A DNA stretch of 64,000 nt from PVC group bacterium (GCA_945870225.1 CAMBRF010000004.1:1-64000); one strand, 5' to 3'. Counted from the stretch's first letter, positions 1 through 9,035 are shown. The notes: generated from the letters alone by a model not told the origin. Numbers and translations are program-made.

Positions 1-60
1 GGCTTGACAGGCCGACAGCACGGCGCGTCATGCCGCGCCGAAGAAAAGCGGCGTCAAGCC
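1..60. repeat. Nested inverted repeat at window edge
   Basis: An 8-bp outer pair (GGCTTGAC at 1-8, GTCAAGCC at 53-60) encloses a 7-bp pair (CGGCGCG at 21-27, CGCGCCG at 34-40). This could be a REP-like element or the folded 3' end of a transcript that starts outside the window. There is no U-tract. Nothing else is recognisable in 61-244 apart from the ribosome-binding site of the next gene. Confidence 0.45.
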
Positions 61-244
61 GCCGCACTCCAAAAACATGCCTTCCACCTGAGTATTTGAG
101 CCAAAAAGCCAGAATATAGGGAATTAGATGCGTTTGCCCTGAGAGACACGTGTCTTCGTATTGACGTCAGCGGTCGATGACGGTAGGGTTCCGGCTGTTT
201 GTTCGTGAAGTTTCCGGTCTCTAAGTCGTCTGAAAGGACTCAGT

Positions 245-1777
245 ATGTCAAAAGCATTCTCCCTCGCCTCACTCTGCCTTTGCGCCATGATCCCGCTGTC
301 CGCCTGCTCATCCATGACCCCGCCCGCCCAGACCAGCAAGGTCATTCTCTATGACGGACCCAAGGGAATTGACGCCTCGCCCCTTTACAGTGTCCGCATC
401 AATGGCAAGACCGCCTTTGTCTACCCTTGCAGCGTCAGTCTGATTGCCGACGCCGCAGGCAACCTGATGCACATCGACAAGCGAAACAACCTTGTCGACC
501 GCGCCCCCGCTGCCATGTGCTCCTTCGACTTCACCGGCCAGGTTGAAGTGGAAGTGACCATCATGGGTCCGGCAACGCACGTTCTGCCGCCCTTCGTCAC
601 GGTCCGCCCGCAGCGGCACGGCATCGTGCCGGTGATCGACGGCAATACCTTCCGCTTCAAAATCGATAAGCCTTGTCAGTTGAGCCTCGAGCCGATGGGT
701 CTGATCACAGCCCCGCTGCTGCTGTTCGCCAATCCTCCGGAAATGCTGCCGCCGCCGGCTCCCACCGCACCGGGCGTGATATACTTCGGACCCGGTGTCC
801 ATAAGCTCGGGTTCAAGGATAAGATCCCGTCGGGAACCACGATCTACATTGCCGGGGGCGCCGTGGTCCGGGGTCAACTGTCGGCTGAAAACGCCTCGAA
901 CATCACCGTCCGCGGGCGCGGCATTCTGGATTCAAGTCTTTCACCGATCGAAGGCCCGGCCAATGAGTATGGCCATAACGGGCGCCAGACACGGTGGTTC
1001 AAAATAAGGAACCTGACCATTGAGGGCATTATCCTACATGATTCGCCCTCGTGGGGCATCGAGTTGGCGCATTGCGACAATGTTCAGGTGCGGAACGTGA
1101 AGGTGATCACCAGCCGCGGCGCCGATGGAGTTGACGTGTGCAGCAGCGAAAACGTCCTCATTGCGGACAGTTTTTTCCGAACACATGACGACTCGATCAA
1201 TGTCAAAGGCCTGACCGATCTGGCGGTTGGCTATCCGGGAGACGGGAAAGGGGGGTGGAGCCCTGCGGGGAATCGCAAAGCCGCACGCAACATCACCTTC
1301 ACCAACCTCGTCCTCTGGAATGACCGGGCACACGTCATGATGGTGGGGCCGGAAACGCGTGCCACGGTGGTTGAAAATGTGTTGTTCAAAGATATCGACG
1401 TGATCCACGCACTAAGCGCCAGCGTTATCGGACTGTTTAGCGCGGATGCTGCCCCCATGCGCCGCATCCGCTTCGAAAACATCCAGATCGAAGACGCCCG
1501 CGTGCTGACATTGCTTGAGATCCGTGTGGGCCCGGCCTATACCACCGCCGACCCTGAGTGCGGACCCGTGGAAGATGTGACGTTCCGGAACATCACGGTC
1601 AACACCCCCGCCCGCCTTTGCTCGGCAGTCTATGCCGACCGCAACACGATCAAGAATGTGCGGTTTGAGAATATCTTTATCTACAACAAGTACGCCCGCA
1701 CATTTCAGGATATGCCGGTTTTCCTGCGCGGCCAAACGACCAATATCACCATTACCGTCGACGCCCCGGGAAAATAA
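245..1777 (+). CDS. GH28-family pectinase-like lipoprotein
   Basis: This 510-residue protein looks like a polygalacturonase-type right-handed beta-helix enzyme of glycoside hydrolase family 28, which hydrolyses galacturonan or related uronic-acid linkages. The N-terminus is a lipoprotein signal with lipobox LSAC (Cys21), so it is probably membrane-anchored outside the cytoplasm. The helix region (about 180-500) carries GADGVD (Asp294, Asp297) and THDDSINVK (Asp315, Asp316), which match the family's catalytic aspartates. An N-terminal beta-sandwich of about 150 residues precedes it. The start is supported by AAAGGA a few bases upstream. It stands alone, with no transporter or regulator beside it, and converges on apbE. 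The exact substrate cannot be read from sequence. Confidence 0.85.
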   Translation: MSKAFSLASLCLCAMIPLSACSSMTPPAQTSKVILYDGPKGIDASPLYSVRINGKTAFVYPCSVSLIADAAGNLMHIDKRNNLVDRAPAAMCSFDFTGQVEVEVTIMGPATHVLPPFVTVRPQRHGIVPVIDGNTFRFKIDKPCQLSLEPMGLITAPLLLFANPPEMLPPPAPTAPGVIYFGPGVHKLGFKDKIPSGTTIYIAGGAVVRGQLSAENASNITVRGRGILDSSLSPIEGPANEYGHNGRQTRWFKIRNLTIEGIILHDSPSWGIELAHCDNVQVRNVKVITSRGADGVDVCSSENVLIADSFFRTHDDSINVKGLTDLAVGYPGDGKGGWSPAGNRKAARNITFTNLVLWNDRAHVMMVGPETRATVVENVLFKDIDVIHALSASVIGLFSADAAPMRRIRFENIQIEDARVLTLLEIRVGPAYTTADPECGPVEDVTFRNITVNTPARLCSAVYADRNTIKNVRFENIFIYNKYARTFQDMPVFLRGQTTNITITVDAPGK

Positions 1778-1787
1778 AAAAGACGCC

Positions 1788-2867
1788 CTACCTGTTGGAT
1801 ATCACGCGGGGGACCACTCCGGAGCCGGCTTGAAAGACATTCGTCATGGAGGGCGTGATCCACACCTCCATCGGTTGTCGATCGGGCACAAACACCGCCG
1901 CGCCGTTGGTGATCGCGGCGGCAACCTTGCCCCCCTCCTCCATCCCCAGCACAAAAAGAGAAGTTGAAAGCGCATCGGCCTCGGCCGCTGTCGCCGCCAG
2001 AACCGTCACCCCTGCCATCCCTTCCACCGGCAACCCCGTTCTCGGATCAATGATGTGCGCGCAGCGCCTGTCCCCGATCATGACAAACCGTTCGTAATTA
2101 CCCGAAGTCGCCACCGCCATGCCGTCGCCCAGGTCCAACCTCCCAATGACCTCATGTGGCTGAAATGGATTCTGAACGCCAATCTGCCAGGAGCGCGAAG
2201 CTTCAGGCCGGCCAAAACACCGCATGTTCCCACCCAGATTGACCACGAAATTCCGCGCCCCACGCCGACGAAGTTCATCGCAGCACACATCCACGGCATA
2301 GCCTTTGGCAATCCCGCCCAAGTCCACAACCATGTTCGTTCCCTCCAGGCTCACCTCGTCGCCCTGAAGACGGATCCGGCGATACCCCACCCGCCGCCGG
2401 GTCGCTTCAATCCTCTCTGTCGACACCCACGCCGTCGGTGACGTCCCGCCACTGAACCCCCACATTTTGACCAAAGGACCGACCGTGACATCAAAAGCGC
2501 CTCCGCTCAGCTCGCCAAAACGCAGAGCCAGAACCAGATTCGCCCTCAAATGCGCCCCCACCCGCACAGGTCCCATTCCCGCCCTGGCATTCAAGCGGGA
2601 CAGTTCGCTGTCCTTCCGGTACAGACTTAACTGAGCCTCAATCTCACGCATCTTTCCCGCGCAAATTTGAGCATATTCAGCCGTCCGGTCGCATTCGTCC
2701 GATCCCGCCATCACGGAGGCAAACGTCCCCATGACCGCGAACCGTTCCTCCTGTGGGGCTGAACGGCGGCACCCTTCACCCATGAAGAAGGCCAGCATAA
2801 GGATTGCCGCGATGCCAAGCGGACGACACGGAGGTCGTCCTGCCATCATGAAAATTCCCCGTTTCAT
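1788..2867 (-). CDS. apbE: FAD:protein FMN transferase (ApbE), lipoprotein
   Basis: ApbE transfers FMN from FAD to threonine residues of redox proteins such as Rnf and Nqr subunits, outside the cytoplasmic membrane. The 359-residue protein has a hydrophobic N-terminal segment ending at a Cys near residue 33 (GEGC, an imperfect lipobox). Typical ApbE blocks follow: FAVMGTFASV, SELSRLNAR, DVTVGPLVKMWGF, DLGGIAKGYAVD, NLGGNMR and HIIDPRTG. The ATG at 2867 is preferred because it overlaps the stop of the upstream gene by 4 bp, giving translational coupling; longer upstream readings lack family similarity. No Rnf or Nqr target is encoded in the window. Confidence 0.92.
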   Translation of the reverse strand: MKRGIFMMAGRPPCRPLGIAAILMLAFFMGEGCRRSAPQEERFAVMGTFASVMAGSDECDRTAEYAQICAGKMREIEAQLSLYRKDSELSRLNARAGMGPVRVGAHLRANLVLALRFGELSGGAFDVTVGPLVKMWGFSGGTSPTAWVSTERIEATRRRVGYRRIRLQGDEVSLEGTNMVVDLGGIAKGYAVDVCCDELRRRGARNFVVNLGGNMRCFGRPEASRSWQIGVQNPFQPHEVIGRLDLGDGMAVATSGNYERFVMIGDRRCAHIIDPRTGLPVEGMAGVTVLAATAAEADALSTSLFVLGMEEGGKVAAAITNGAAVFVPDRQPMEVWITPSMTNVFQAGSGVVPRVISNR

Positions 2868-4192
2868 GGAGCGCCTCTCACTGCCGCCCGCCTTGACTCG
2901 GGAAGTTCCTTCTTCGCCTGTTCTTGGGCACGTCGACACATCTCTGGCCAAGCCGGGAAATCTCCATGATCCGGAAGGGAAACCAGGGCGTCCCAGTGAA
3001 GCTTGGCCAGTGACTCGAATCCAACGCCGACGTCCGGATACGCCAGCGCTTTCCACATCAGCCCGCTTGTCAATAGTCCCTCGACCAGTTCCCGACCGGC
3101 CTCCGGTCCTGCCGCCTTGACCCGCAACGCCACTTCCTGTCTTACGGCCTCCTCGAGATTCCGGGAACCCACCCCCGAATCCGGTACACGGCGGAGGACC
3201 GCCAAGGTCTCATCCGCTTCCGCCGTCCGACCGAATACATACAACCACAATATCGACTCGCGCAGAAAATTCTCGCCCGGCAGACCGGTTAAGGGCGTGG
3301 CAAAAATCCCATCCCTCTCACACCGACGCATGCCTTTCACCGCGATATCAAGCCGCGGCCCGCGAAGATACAACTTCCCGGCCGGGTCGAAGTACAACGA
3401 TCCGCCCCGGACCATTTCGGTCAAGGATACCCAGACAAGCCGATCGCACCAGAGGGAACCGGACTTCTGAAAAGCTCGCCCTCTCAAGCCCCAATACAGG
3501 GCATGAGATTCGGGTAACCTCCAGTCCAAGGGCCCGTAGGCTTCGTCCGCCTGAGCCATGACTTCACCCTGCAAACCGACGGCTTTCAGACGGGCGATTG
3601 TCTCAGGATCGTTCTGAAAACCCGCACGCTCCCGTTTCCCGTCTCCCATCAGCACGGTCATCTCATCCGCAAAACTTGCCCGGTAATAGACCTGCGCAGG
3701 GTCCCAGCGTCCAGCCACCTTGTCGGCATAGAGCCACCCCAGTTCCCCATACAACCGGGAATCGCGGGGATTGGCGGGAATACCTTCATCCCGCAATAAC
3801 CGGATTCCATTCTTAACCCACCGCCAACGGTCGGCCGGATCCGGAAAAAGGGAGGCAAGGTTATAGGCGAGATTCCAGGCGTGGTAGGCCCAGACTTCAG
3901 GAGAGCGGGGGTCGAGCCGGGTGATCCATTCGGTCAATTCGGCTACTTCGAAAACGCGACCCTCATCCTGCAAGCGGGAAGCGCGTACCCAGAGCGCATC
4001 AGCCAGAAGGCCCCGAAACCCGCCCAAGGCCACCATGACAAACCGAACCCCGGGAGGAACGTCAGACGGGGAGACCGAGACCGGAGATGGCTGATCAACC
4101 GGTCTTTCAACCCGGCCGGCCAGCCAGCCGGCTGCGCCGAGGCACAACAAACCGGCCATAAGCAGGCTTGCCAGAACCCACGTATTCCTCAT
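2864..4192 (-). CDS. Membrane-anchored TPR-like protein of unknown function
   Basis: I do not recognise a named family. The 442-residue product begins with a single hydrophobic segment (about residues 5-26), followed by a proline/serine linker and a long helical region. That region has tryptophan- and tyrosine-rich repeats around RLDPRSPEVWAYHAWNLAY and SRLYGELGWLYADKV, resembling TPR-type pairs. It is probably a periplasmic or membrane-facing scaffold. Its start codon overlaps the stop of the FHA-GAF gene by 4 bp and its stop overlaps the apbE start by 4 bp, so the three genes form a coupled unit. Confidence 0.6.
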   Translation of the reverse strand: MRNTWVLASLLMAGLLCLGAAGWLAGRVERPVDQPSPVSVSPSDVPPGVRFVMVALGGFRGLLADALWVRASRLQDEGRVFEVAELTEWITRLDPRSPEVWAYHAWNLAYNLASLFPDPADRWRWVKNGIRLLRDEGIPANPRDSRLYGELGWLYADKVAGRWDPAQVYYRASFADEMTVLMGDGKRERAGFQNDPETIARLKAVGLQGEVMAQADEAYGPLDWRLPESHALYWGLRGRAFQKSGSLWCDRLVWVSLTEMVRGGSLYFDPAGKLYLRGPRLDIAVKGMRRCERDGIFATPLTGLPGENFLRESILWLYVFGRTAEADETLAVLRRVPDSGVGSRNLEEAVRQEVALRVKAAGPEAGRELVEGLLTSGLMWKALAYPDVGVGFESLAKLHWDALVSLPDHGDFPAWPEMCRRAQEQAKKELPESRRAAVRGAP

Positions 4193-5145
4193 GGGTTCCC
4201 CGGCAACCGATCCCGCCGGCGGACCTCCTGCTCCATCCGATCCTTGTCCAGCAGTAGCCCCAGAATGTTGGCGACGGTCGTCGCCATCCGCAGTTCCTTA
4301 TCCGTAAAGACCGCCTGCCGATTACGCCGATCCAGAGACAGAACGCCATTGAACCCTGCGTCAAACCGTATGGGCGCACAGATGGCGGACGTTACGCCTT
4401 CGACAAGCATGCTGGCGCTTCCCTGAAACCGTTTGTCCGTCAAGGGATCCCGACAGAGAATGGCAACTCCTTCTTCGAGTGACCGCCGGATAATGGTTTC
4501 ACTGATCTGCATTTGCGCATCGGGAGCCGTGAGGGTCCGAAACGCCCGCACCGTCCACTCCCCTTCGTCCGTACCGCGCACGAGGATACAGGCGGTATCG
4601 GCCTCACTGAATTCCCTCAGGATGCCGACAATCGTGTGGAGACATTCCTCGACCCCCATCTGGCTGGCGAGAACGCGGCCAACCTCGTGCAAGACCCGCA
4701 GTGACCGGTGATCCTCCCTCAGCGACGCCAACTCATCGGCTGAGGCACCCTCCAGCACCACGCCCACCTTCTCGTGCGGCAACACACTGAGAACCACCGT
4801 CTGGGTCCGTTTTTCCACCCTGACCATCCGGTTAACCGACTGCCCCGGCTGCACGGGCGGCATTCCGGAAAAGCCCAACAGAACGCCGCCCAGGGACACT
4901 TTGTCCCCCTCTTCCAAGGCCATTTCCTTGACTTTCAAACCATTGACCCGGATTCCATTCGCACTCCCGAGATCTTCAACCAGAATACGGCTGTTTCTTG
5001 AGAAAATCCGCGCATGCCGCCGGGACACTTTGGAATCAGAAAGACTGATGTCGCACGGCTCATCCCGTCCGACCACGACTTCCGCCGTGTCGTTGAAATC
5101 AAACACCCGCGCGTTTTCACCCTCACTTAGGATCGTTATTTTCAT
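4189..5145 (-). CDS. FHA-GAF domain signalling protein
   Basis: The first 95 or so residues form a forkhead-associated domain, a phosphothreonine-binding module. The typical string is VVGRDEPCDISLSDSKVSRR followed by HARIF and LGSANGIRVNG. Residues about 125-305 form a GAF domain, with a helical entry, a conserved core around ICAPIRFDAGFNGVLSLDR, and a closing helix. No kinase, cyclase or output domain is present, so it probably acts as a sensor or adaptor through partners. No Ser/Thr kinase gene is visible in the window. It is the first gene of a coupled trio with the membrane-anchored protein and apbE. Confidence 0.85.
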   Translation of the reverse strand: MKITILSEGENARVFDFNDTAEVVVGRDEPCDISLSDSKVSRRHARIFSRNSRILVEDLGSANGIRVNGLKVKEMALEEGDKVSLGGVLLGFSGMPPVQPGQSVNRMVRVEKRTQTVVLSVLPHEKVGVVLEGASADELASLREDHRSLRVLHEVGRVLASQMGVEECLHTIVGILREFSEADTACILVRGTDEGEWTVRAFRTLTAPDAQMQISETIIRRSLEEGVAILCRDPLTDKRFQGSASMLVEGVTSAICAPIRFDAGFNGVLSLDRRNRQAVFTDKELRMATTVANILGLLLDKDRMEQEVRRRDRLPGNP

Positions 5146-5155
5146 AGAATATCAT

Positions 5156-5665
5156 TCACCATGCATTCAGGTGAATGACCTCGCTGGCGGGTTTCCGGCT
5201 CTTGGCACGAATCGGTTCGGCAGGATACCCAAGCGGAGTCATCACCAGGGGTTCGACACCCTCCGGAAGGCCTAGAATACGTTTGACCTTCCCGGGATCA
5301 AAGGCGCCGATCCAGCAGGTGCCCAATCCAAGGGAGGCAGCGCACAGGGTCATGTGATCCATCACGATGGCGCCATCCACATCGGCATAGTTCTTGCCAT
5401 CCCCCCGGACCCAGGCCCTCGCCGGTTCTATGCAGACAACCAGAATCGCCGGCACCTTCCAGAACCAATCGCGAGGATAGGCTTCGCCCAAGGCCCGGCG
5501 CCGCAGCTCGTCGCGGACGACGATCAGAGAACACGCCTGGCGATTCGCCGCCGACGGTGCCATCCGCCCCGCCTCCAGAATCTCCGCTAATTTATCCTCT
5601 TCCAACGGCGCGGCACTGTAGGACCGCACGCTGAATCGTTGTTTAATCAGATCGAGACACTGCAT
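5156..5665 (-). CDS. Nitroreductase-family flavoprotein
   Basis: This is a short (169-residue) nitroreductase-fold protein, expected to bind FMN and to reduce small substrates with NAD(P)H. The N-terminal motif IKQRFSVRSYSAAPLEEDKL and the AGRMAPSAANRQ segment are the usual FMN-binding elements. LGLGTCWIGAFDP and LVMTPLGYPAE form the C-terminal half. The ATG at 5665 follows GGAGA at good spacing; a longer reading to 5803 would overlap prmC and add unrelated residues. The substrate is unknown. It lies directly upstream of the FHA-GAF gene on the same strand. Confidence 0.88.
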   Translation of the reverse strand: MQCLDLIKQRFSVRSYSAAPLEEDKLAEILEAGRMAPSAANRQACSLIVVRDELRRRALGEAYPRDWFWKVPAILVVCIEPARAWVRGDGKNYADVDGAIVMDHMTLCAASLGLGTCWIGAFDPGKVKRILGLPEGVEPLVMTPLGYPAEPIRAKSRKPASEVIHLNAW

Positions 5666-5726
5666 TTGCCTTCTCCTTGCGCCCCTCTGGCTTAAGCTTA
5701 GTGAAGCCCACCGCGGGTGTTGAAAA

Positions 5727-6581
5727 TCAGCCCGGTTTATGCGCTTCAACCATGCGGTCCCGCCCCCCGAGATCCGGATGGACGACGACAGCTTCAAAAC
5801 CAAGGTTTTCCAAGCATTTCACAACCCGCCCGCCCTGGTCAAAGCCTATTTCAAGAAACAGGTGACCTCGGGGCTTCAACCCGGCCCACGCCGCCGAAGC
5901 CAGACGCCGAATCACAGACAGCCCATCCTCCCCGCCGTCCAAAGCGGACAATGGCTCATGTTCACGAATGTGTCGAGGCAGGGTCGTGCAGTCATGGGTA
6001 GGAATATAGGGCAGATTCGCGATCACCGCATCCAGTGAACCGTCCGCCACTCCTGTCAGCAGGTCACCGACCCGGAAATCAATCGAAACCGTCTTGTGTA
6101 AGGCCGCGTTTTCACCGGCCAGCTCAATTGCCGCCGGGCTGGCATCAATGGCCAAATATCGGGCCTCGGGCCGGGCCAGCGCCAGACTGATCACAATGCA
6201 TCCACTGCCCGTGCCGACATCAGCCAACACCGGCGACGGCCCTGCCCACAAAGAGGTGCAGTTCAACACGCGATCAACCAACTCCTCCGTCTCAGGCCGC
6301 GGAATCAGGGCGCGGGGATCCACTTTGAAACGGTGGCCCATAAACTCGGTATCACCGAGGACATATTGCAGGGGCTCCCCTGCTCCCAGCCGCTTGATCG
6401 CCAGCCGCAGGGGTGCCAACTGGGACTCATCGAGGGAGACCTCAAACCGGAGGTACAATTGCAGACGCGGGCAGCGCAGCACATGACTCATCAGCTGCTC
6501 GGCCGTCAAACGCGGGTGATCGACCCCCTTGCCGGCCAGATAGTCAGCCGATGCCTGCAAGACCTCGAGCAATCGCTTCAT
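5727..6581 (-). CDS. prmC: Peptide chain release factor N5-glutamine methyltransferase
   Basis: PrmC methylates the glutamine of the GGQ motif in release factors, which speeds peptide release. The 284-residue protein has the helical N-terminal substrate-binding domain, the IPRPETEELV signature (about 94-103), the SAM-binding block DVGTGSGCIVISLA, and the catalytic motif NLPY at 189-192, a common variant of NPPY. It lies downstream of prfA, the gene for its substrate, on the same strand, a widely conserved arrangement. A palindromic repeat element separates the two. The ATG at 6581 fits the family start. Confidence 0.93.
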   Translation of the reverse strand: MKRLLEVLQASADYLAGKGVDHPRLTAEQLMSHVLRCPRLQLYLRFEVSLDESQLAPLRLAIKRLGAGEPLQYVLGDTEFMGHRFKVDPRALIPRPETEELVDRVLNCTSLWAGPSPVLADVGTGSGCIVISLALARPEARYLAIDASPAAIELAGENAALHKTVSIDFRVGDLLTGVADGSLDAVIANLPYIPTHDCTTLPRHIREHEPLSALDGGEDGLSVIRRLASAAWAGLKPRGHLFLEIGFDQGGRVVKCLENLGFEAVVVHPDLGGRDRMVEAHKPG

Positions 6582-6624
6582 GCCCAATCCTCGCCTAACC
6601 CGACATAGCCGAAACCAAAATAAA

Positions 6625-6758
6625 GAGTTTGAACAGAAGACCGCCAAGCCCGCGAAGCCCATTCGACAAGCTCAGGACAGGAAGAGGGTTTCTTTACCGC
6701 CTCCGGCGGAACAATATCCATACTCCTTTGCGATCTTTGCGACCTTCTGTTCAAATTC
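6625..6758. repeat. MITE-like palindromic intergenic element
   Basis: A perfect 12-bp inverted repeat (TTTGAACAGAAG at 6628-6639, its complement at 6744-6755) forms the ends of an element of about 130 bp. Beyond the perfect part the arms remain similar, with both carrying purine-rich CGCAAAG- or CGCGAAG-type units. The middle holds TTCGACAAGCTCAGG, a string I associate with dispersed bacterial repeats, and the small palindrome CCGCCTCCGGCGG. It has no coding sequence and fills the gap between prfA and prmC. Confidence 0.55.
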
Positions 6759-6776
6759 TTCTTCGTCCCAATGAGT

Positions 6777-7871
6777 TCATCCCTGGGCCGCCGCCATTTC
6801 CTTCTGGATGCGCAACTCCCGATCATGATCCTGAAGGGCTTCAATCAATTCTCCCAGAGCCCCCTCCATCACGCGATTAAGGGTGTAGATCGTGAAATTG
6901 ATCCGATGATCCGTAAGGCGGTTCTGGGGAAAGTTGTACGTTCTGATCTTCTCACTGCGGTCACCGCTCCCGATCTGGGTCCGGCGCAACTTTCCGCTCT
7001 TTTCCTCTTCCTGCTGCCGCTGCCAGTCGAGCAGACGGGCCTTCAACACGCTCATCGCCTTTTCCTTGTTCCGATGCTGCGAGCGCTCGTCCTGACTCTG
7101 CGCCACCAGTCCCGTGGGAAGATGCGTGATGCGGATGGCCGAATACGTCGTATTGACGCCCTGCCCGCCCGGACCGGAAGAGCAGAAAATATCCACGCGG
7201 ATCTCGTCGGGTGGGATCGCAATATCGTCCACCTCATCAGCCTCCGGCAGCACAAACACCGTGGCCGCCGACGTATGAATGCGGCCGGCAGCCTCCGTGG
7301 CCGGAACCCGCTGAACCCGGTGACAACCGGACTCGTATTTGAGAATGCTGTAGACGCTCGTACCCTGGACGGAAAAGACCATTTCCTTGTAGCCGCCGAC
7401 ATTGGAGGCACTGGCGTCGATCACGCTGACCTTCCAACGGCGTTCCTCACAAAACCGGTTGTACATCCGGAACAGGTCCCCGACGAACAGCGCCGCCTCA
7501 TCGCCCCCCGTGCCCGCGCGGATTTCCACAATGACATCGCGTTCATCGTTGGCGTCCTGAGGCAGCAGGGCCGCCAGCAGATCCTTTTCAGAGGGACCCA
7601 GTTCCTTTTCCAAACCGGCGACCTCTTCCGCCGCGAGGAGTTTCAACTCGGGATCACCATCCTCGGCCGCCAGCAACTCACGCTGCTCATCGACGTCACG
7701 CTTCAGCCGGAAGTAGACATCCGCCTTGGCCACTATTTTCCGCAACCGCGCGTGTTCCTTGACGACCCCTTTGAACTTCTTCTGGTTCGACGCAACAGCC
7801 GGGTCGGCAATGGCCGACTCAAGCTCGCGCATCCGGGCGGCCAACTTATCGATGTAGGCTATGTCGATCAT
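6777..7871 (-). CDS. prfA: Peptide chain release factor 1
   Basis: RF1 reads UAA and UAG stop codons and triggers hydrolysis of peptidyl-tRNA. The 364-residue protein has the GGQ motif at 235-237 (SSGPGGQGVNTT). The codon-recognition tripeptide is PAT (190-192), the PxT form of RF1 rather than the SPF of RF2. The ATG at 7871 begins MIDIAYIDKL, matching the family. It lacks a Shine-Dalgarno sequence: the preceding 40 bases are the terminator hairpin and U-tract that follow rpmE. Expression may therefore depend on read-through from rpmE or on an unusual initiation mode. Confidence 0.96.
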   Translation of the reverse strand: MIDIAYIDKLAARMRELESAIADPAVASNQKKFKGVVKEHARLRKIVAKADVYFRLKRDVDEQRELLAAEDGDPELKLLAAEEVAGLEKELGPSEKDLLAALLPQDANDERDVIVEIRAGTGGDEAALFVGDLFRMYNRFCEERRWKVSVIDASASNVGGYKEMVFSVQGTSVYSILKYESGCHRVQRVPATEAAGRIHTSAATVFVLPEADEVDDIAIPPDEIRVDIFCSSGPGGQGVNTTYSAIRITHLPTGLVAQSQDERSQHRNKEKAMSVLKARLLDWQRQQEEEKSGKLRRTQIGSGDRSEKIRTYNFPQNRLTDHRINFTIYTLNRVMEGALGELIEALQDHDRELRIQKEMAAAQG

Positions 7872-7911
7872 AAAAAGAAAAAGGCCAGAAGGACCTTGCG
7901 GTCTTCCGGCC
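7872..7911 (-). terminator. Intrinsic terminator between rpmE and prfA
   Basis: On the minus strand, GGCCGGAAGACC, a GCAA tetraloop and GGTCCTTCTGGCC form a 12-bp stem with one bulge and one G-T pair (7883-7911). TTTTTCTTTTT follows and runs directly into the prfA ATG. It would end most rpmE transcripts and attenuate prfA. Confidence 0.8.
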
Positions 7912-7932
7912 CATTCTCTGACACAACGTAAG

Positions 7933-8133
7933 CTACTTCTTGGCGTAGCGCTTACGGAACTGTTCCACACGCCCCTTGGCGTCGACCAGGGCATTCCGCC
8001 CCGTGTAGAACGGATGGCAGACGGAACATGCGTTGACGTGCATTTCCTTGCGTACCGAATTAACCTTCATAACAGAACCACAGGCGCATGTGATCGTCGC
8101 CTCAGTAAACTCCGGATGAATCCCGCTCTTCAT
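7933..8133 (-). CDS. rpmE: 50S ribosomal protein L31, zinc-binding form
   Basis: This 66-residue L31 is a small protein of the large ribosomal subunit. It keeps the zinc ligands of the C+ paralogue type: Cys16 and Cys18 in TCACGS, and Cys36 and Cys39 in ACSVCHPFYTG. The zinc-containing form is usually the housekeeping one; zinc-free paralogues are induced on zinc starvation. It lies upstream of prfA, an order seen in many bacteria. Confidence 0.96.
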   Translation of the reverse strand: MKSGIHPEFTEATITCACGSVMKVNSVRKEMHVNACSVCHPFYTGRNALVDAKGRVEQFRKRYAKK

Positions 8134-8200
8134 GTTTTCACCTTTCTCTTCCCAAAAGCCTGAAACTTATAAGCCATTTGCCGGCTCGTTGCAACCCAAT

Positions 8201-8980
8201 TTATTGACCAACCGTCAAGGTGAGGCCGTCACAGGCCACAAACGTTGATGGGGGCAAGGTTTCCTGGGTTTCCTCATGGTCCAAGTCGTGACAGAGATGC
8301 GTCAGGTATGACCGCTTGGCGCCGATCCGCGTGAGCAGTTCAAGGGCAGCCTCAATCGTGATATGGGTCGGATGCGTCCGGTGTCGCAGCCCGTCCAAAA
8401 TCATAACATCCACCCCTTCAAAGCGCTTCAGCGTCGCCTCCGGCATCGTTTTGCAGTCGGGAACGTAGCCCACCGACCACCCTTCCCAGTCCAGTCGATA
8501 ACCATAGGTCTCCGTCTTGCCATGAACCACAGGCAACGCCTCCACCGTAATCGCCCCGACCGTAAACACCCCGGTCTCCTCCTTGAATTCCAGCCGGGGA
8601 CGAAACACCCCCGGCTCGGGGAGATTCGTGTTGATATAGGAAAAAATCCGTTTCAGATCGGCCACGGTGCCGGGCGAGGCGTAAACCGGAATAATGGAAC
8701 CCTGAATCGTATTGTAGCGACGTATGTCATCCAGACCAAAAATATGGTCGGCATGCGAATGCGTGATCAGGACGGCGTCCACGCGCGGCACGCGAAACCT
8801 CAGCGCCTGCTCCCGGAAATCGAGGGAGGTATCAATCAGGATGTGTGTGCCGCCCGCCTCGAGATAAAGGCTGGAGCGCCACCGCCTGTTCCGCGGATCC
8901 TGCGACTGGCAAACCCGGCAATCGCAACCGATCACCGGAATGCCCACCGAGGTTCCTGTACCTAGGAATGTAATCTTCAT
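8201..8980 (-). CDS. PhnP-like metallo-beta-lactamase-fold hydrolase
   Basis: The 259-residue protein has the metallo-beta-lactamase fold with the metal motif HSHADH at 74-79. It also has the N-terminal Cys cluster CDCRVC (Cys19, Cys21, Cys24), which in PhnP-type phosphodiesterases binds a structural zinc. Members cleave cyclic phosphodiesters such as phosphoribosyl 1,2-cyclic phosphate. No other phosphonate-utilisation gene is nearby, so this is probably a general housekeeping hydrolase and not part of a C-P lyase pathway. The final motif ITIEAALELL with LTHLCHDLDHEETQ supplies later metal ligands. Confidence 0.85.
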   Translation of the reverse strand: MKITFLGTGTSVGIPVIGCDCRVCQSQDPRNRRWRSSLYLEAGGTHILIDTSLDFREQALRFRVPRVDAVLITHSHADHIFGLDDIRRYNTIQGSIIPVYASPGTVADLKRIFSYINTNLPEPGVFRPRLEFKEETGVFTVGAITVEALPVVHGKTETYGYRLDWEGWSVGYVPDCKTMPEATLKRFEGVDVMILDGLRHRTHPTHITIEAALELLTRIGAKRSYLTHLCHDLDHEETQETLPPSTFVACDGLTLTVGQ

Positions 8981-8982
8981 AA

Positions 8983-9011
8983 TAAAAAAGGGGCGCCCTC
9001 GCAGGCGCCCC
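8983..9011 (-). terminator. Intrinsic terminator of hppA
   Basis: On the minus strand, GGGGCGCC, the loop TGCGAG and GGCGCCCC make a perfect 8-bp stem (8990-9011), followed by six or more T residues. It sits just after the hppA stop and before the PhnP-like gene. Confidence 0.9.
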
Positions 9012-9035
9012 TCGTTACCCGTTAAGAGGGTCGCA

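Noticed and set aside
6771-7931. A 386-codon open frame on the plus strand
   Set aside because: It is the antisense of prfA, whose GGQ and PAT motifs fix the coding strand.
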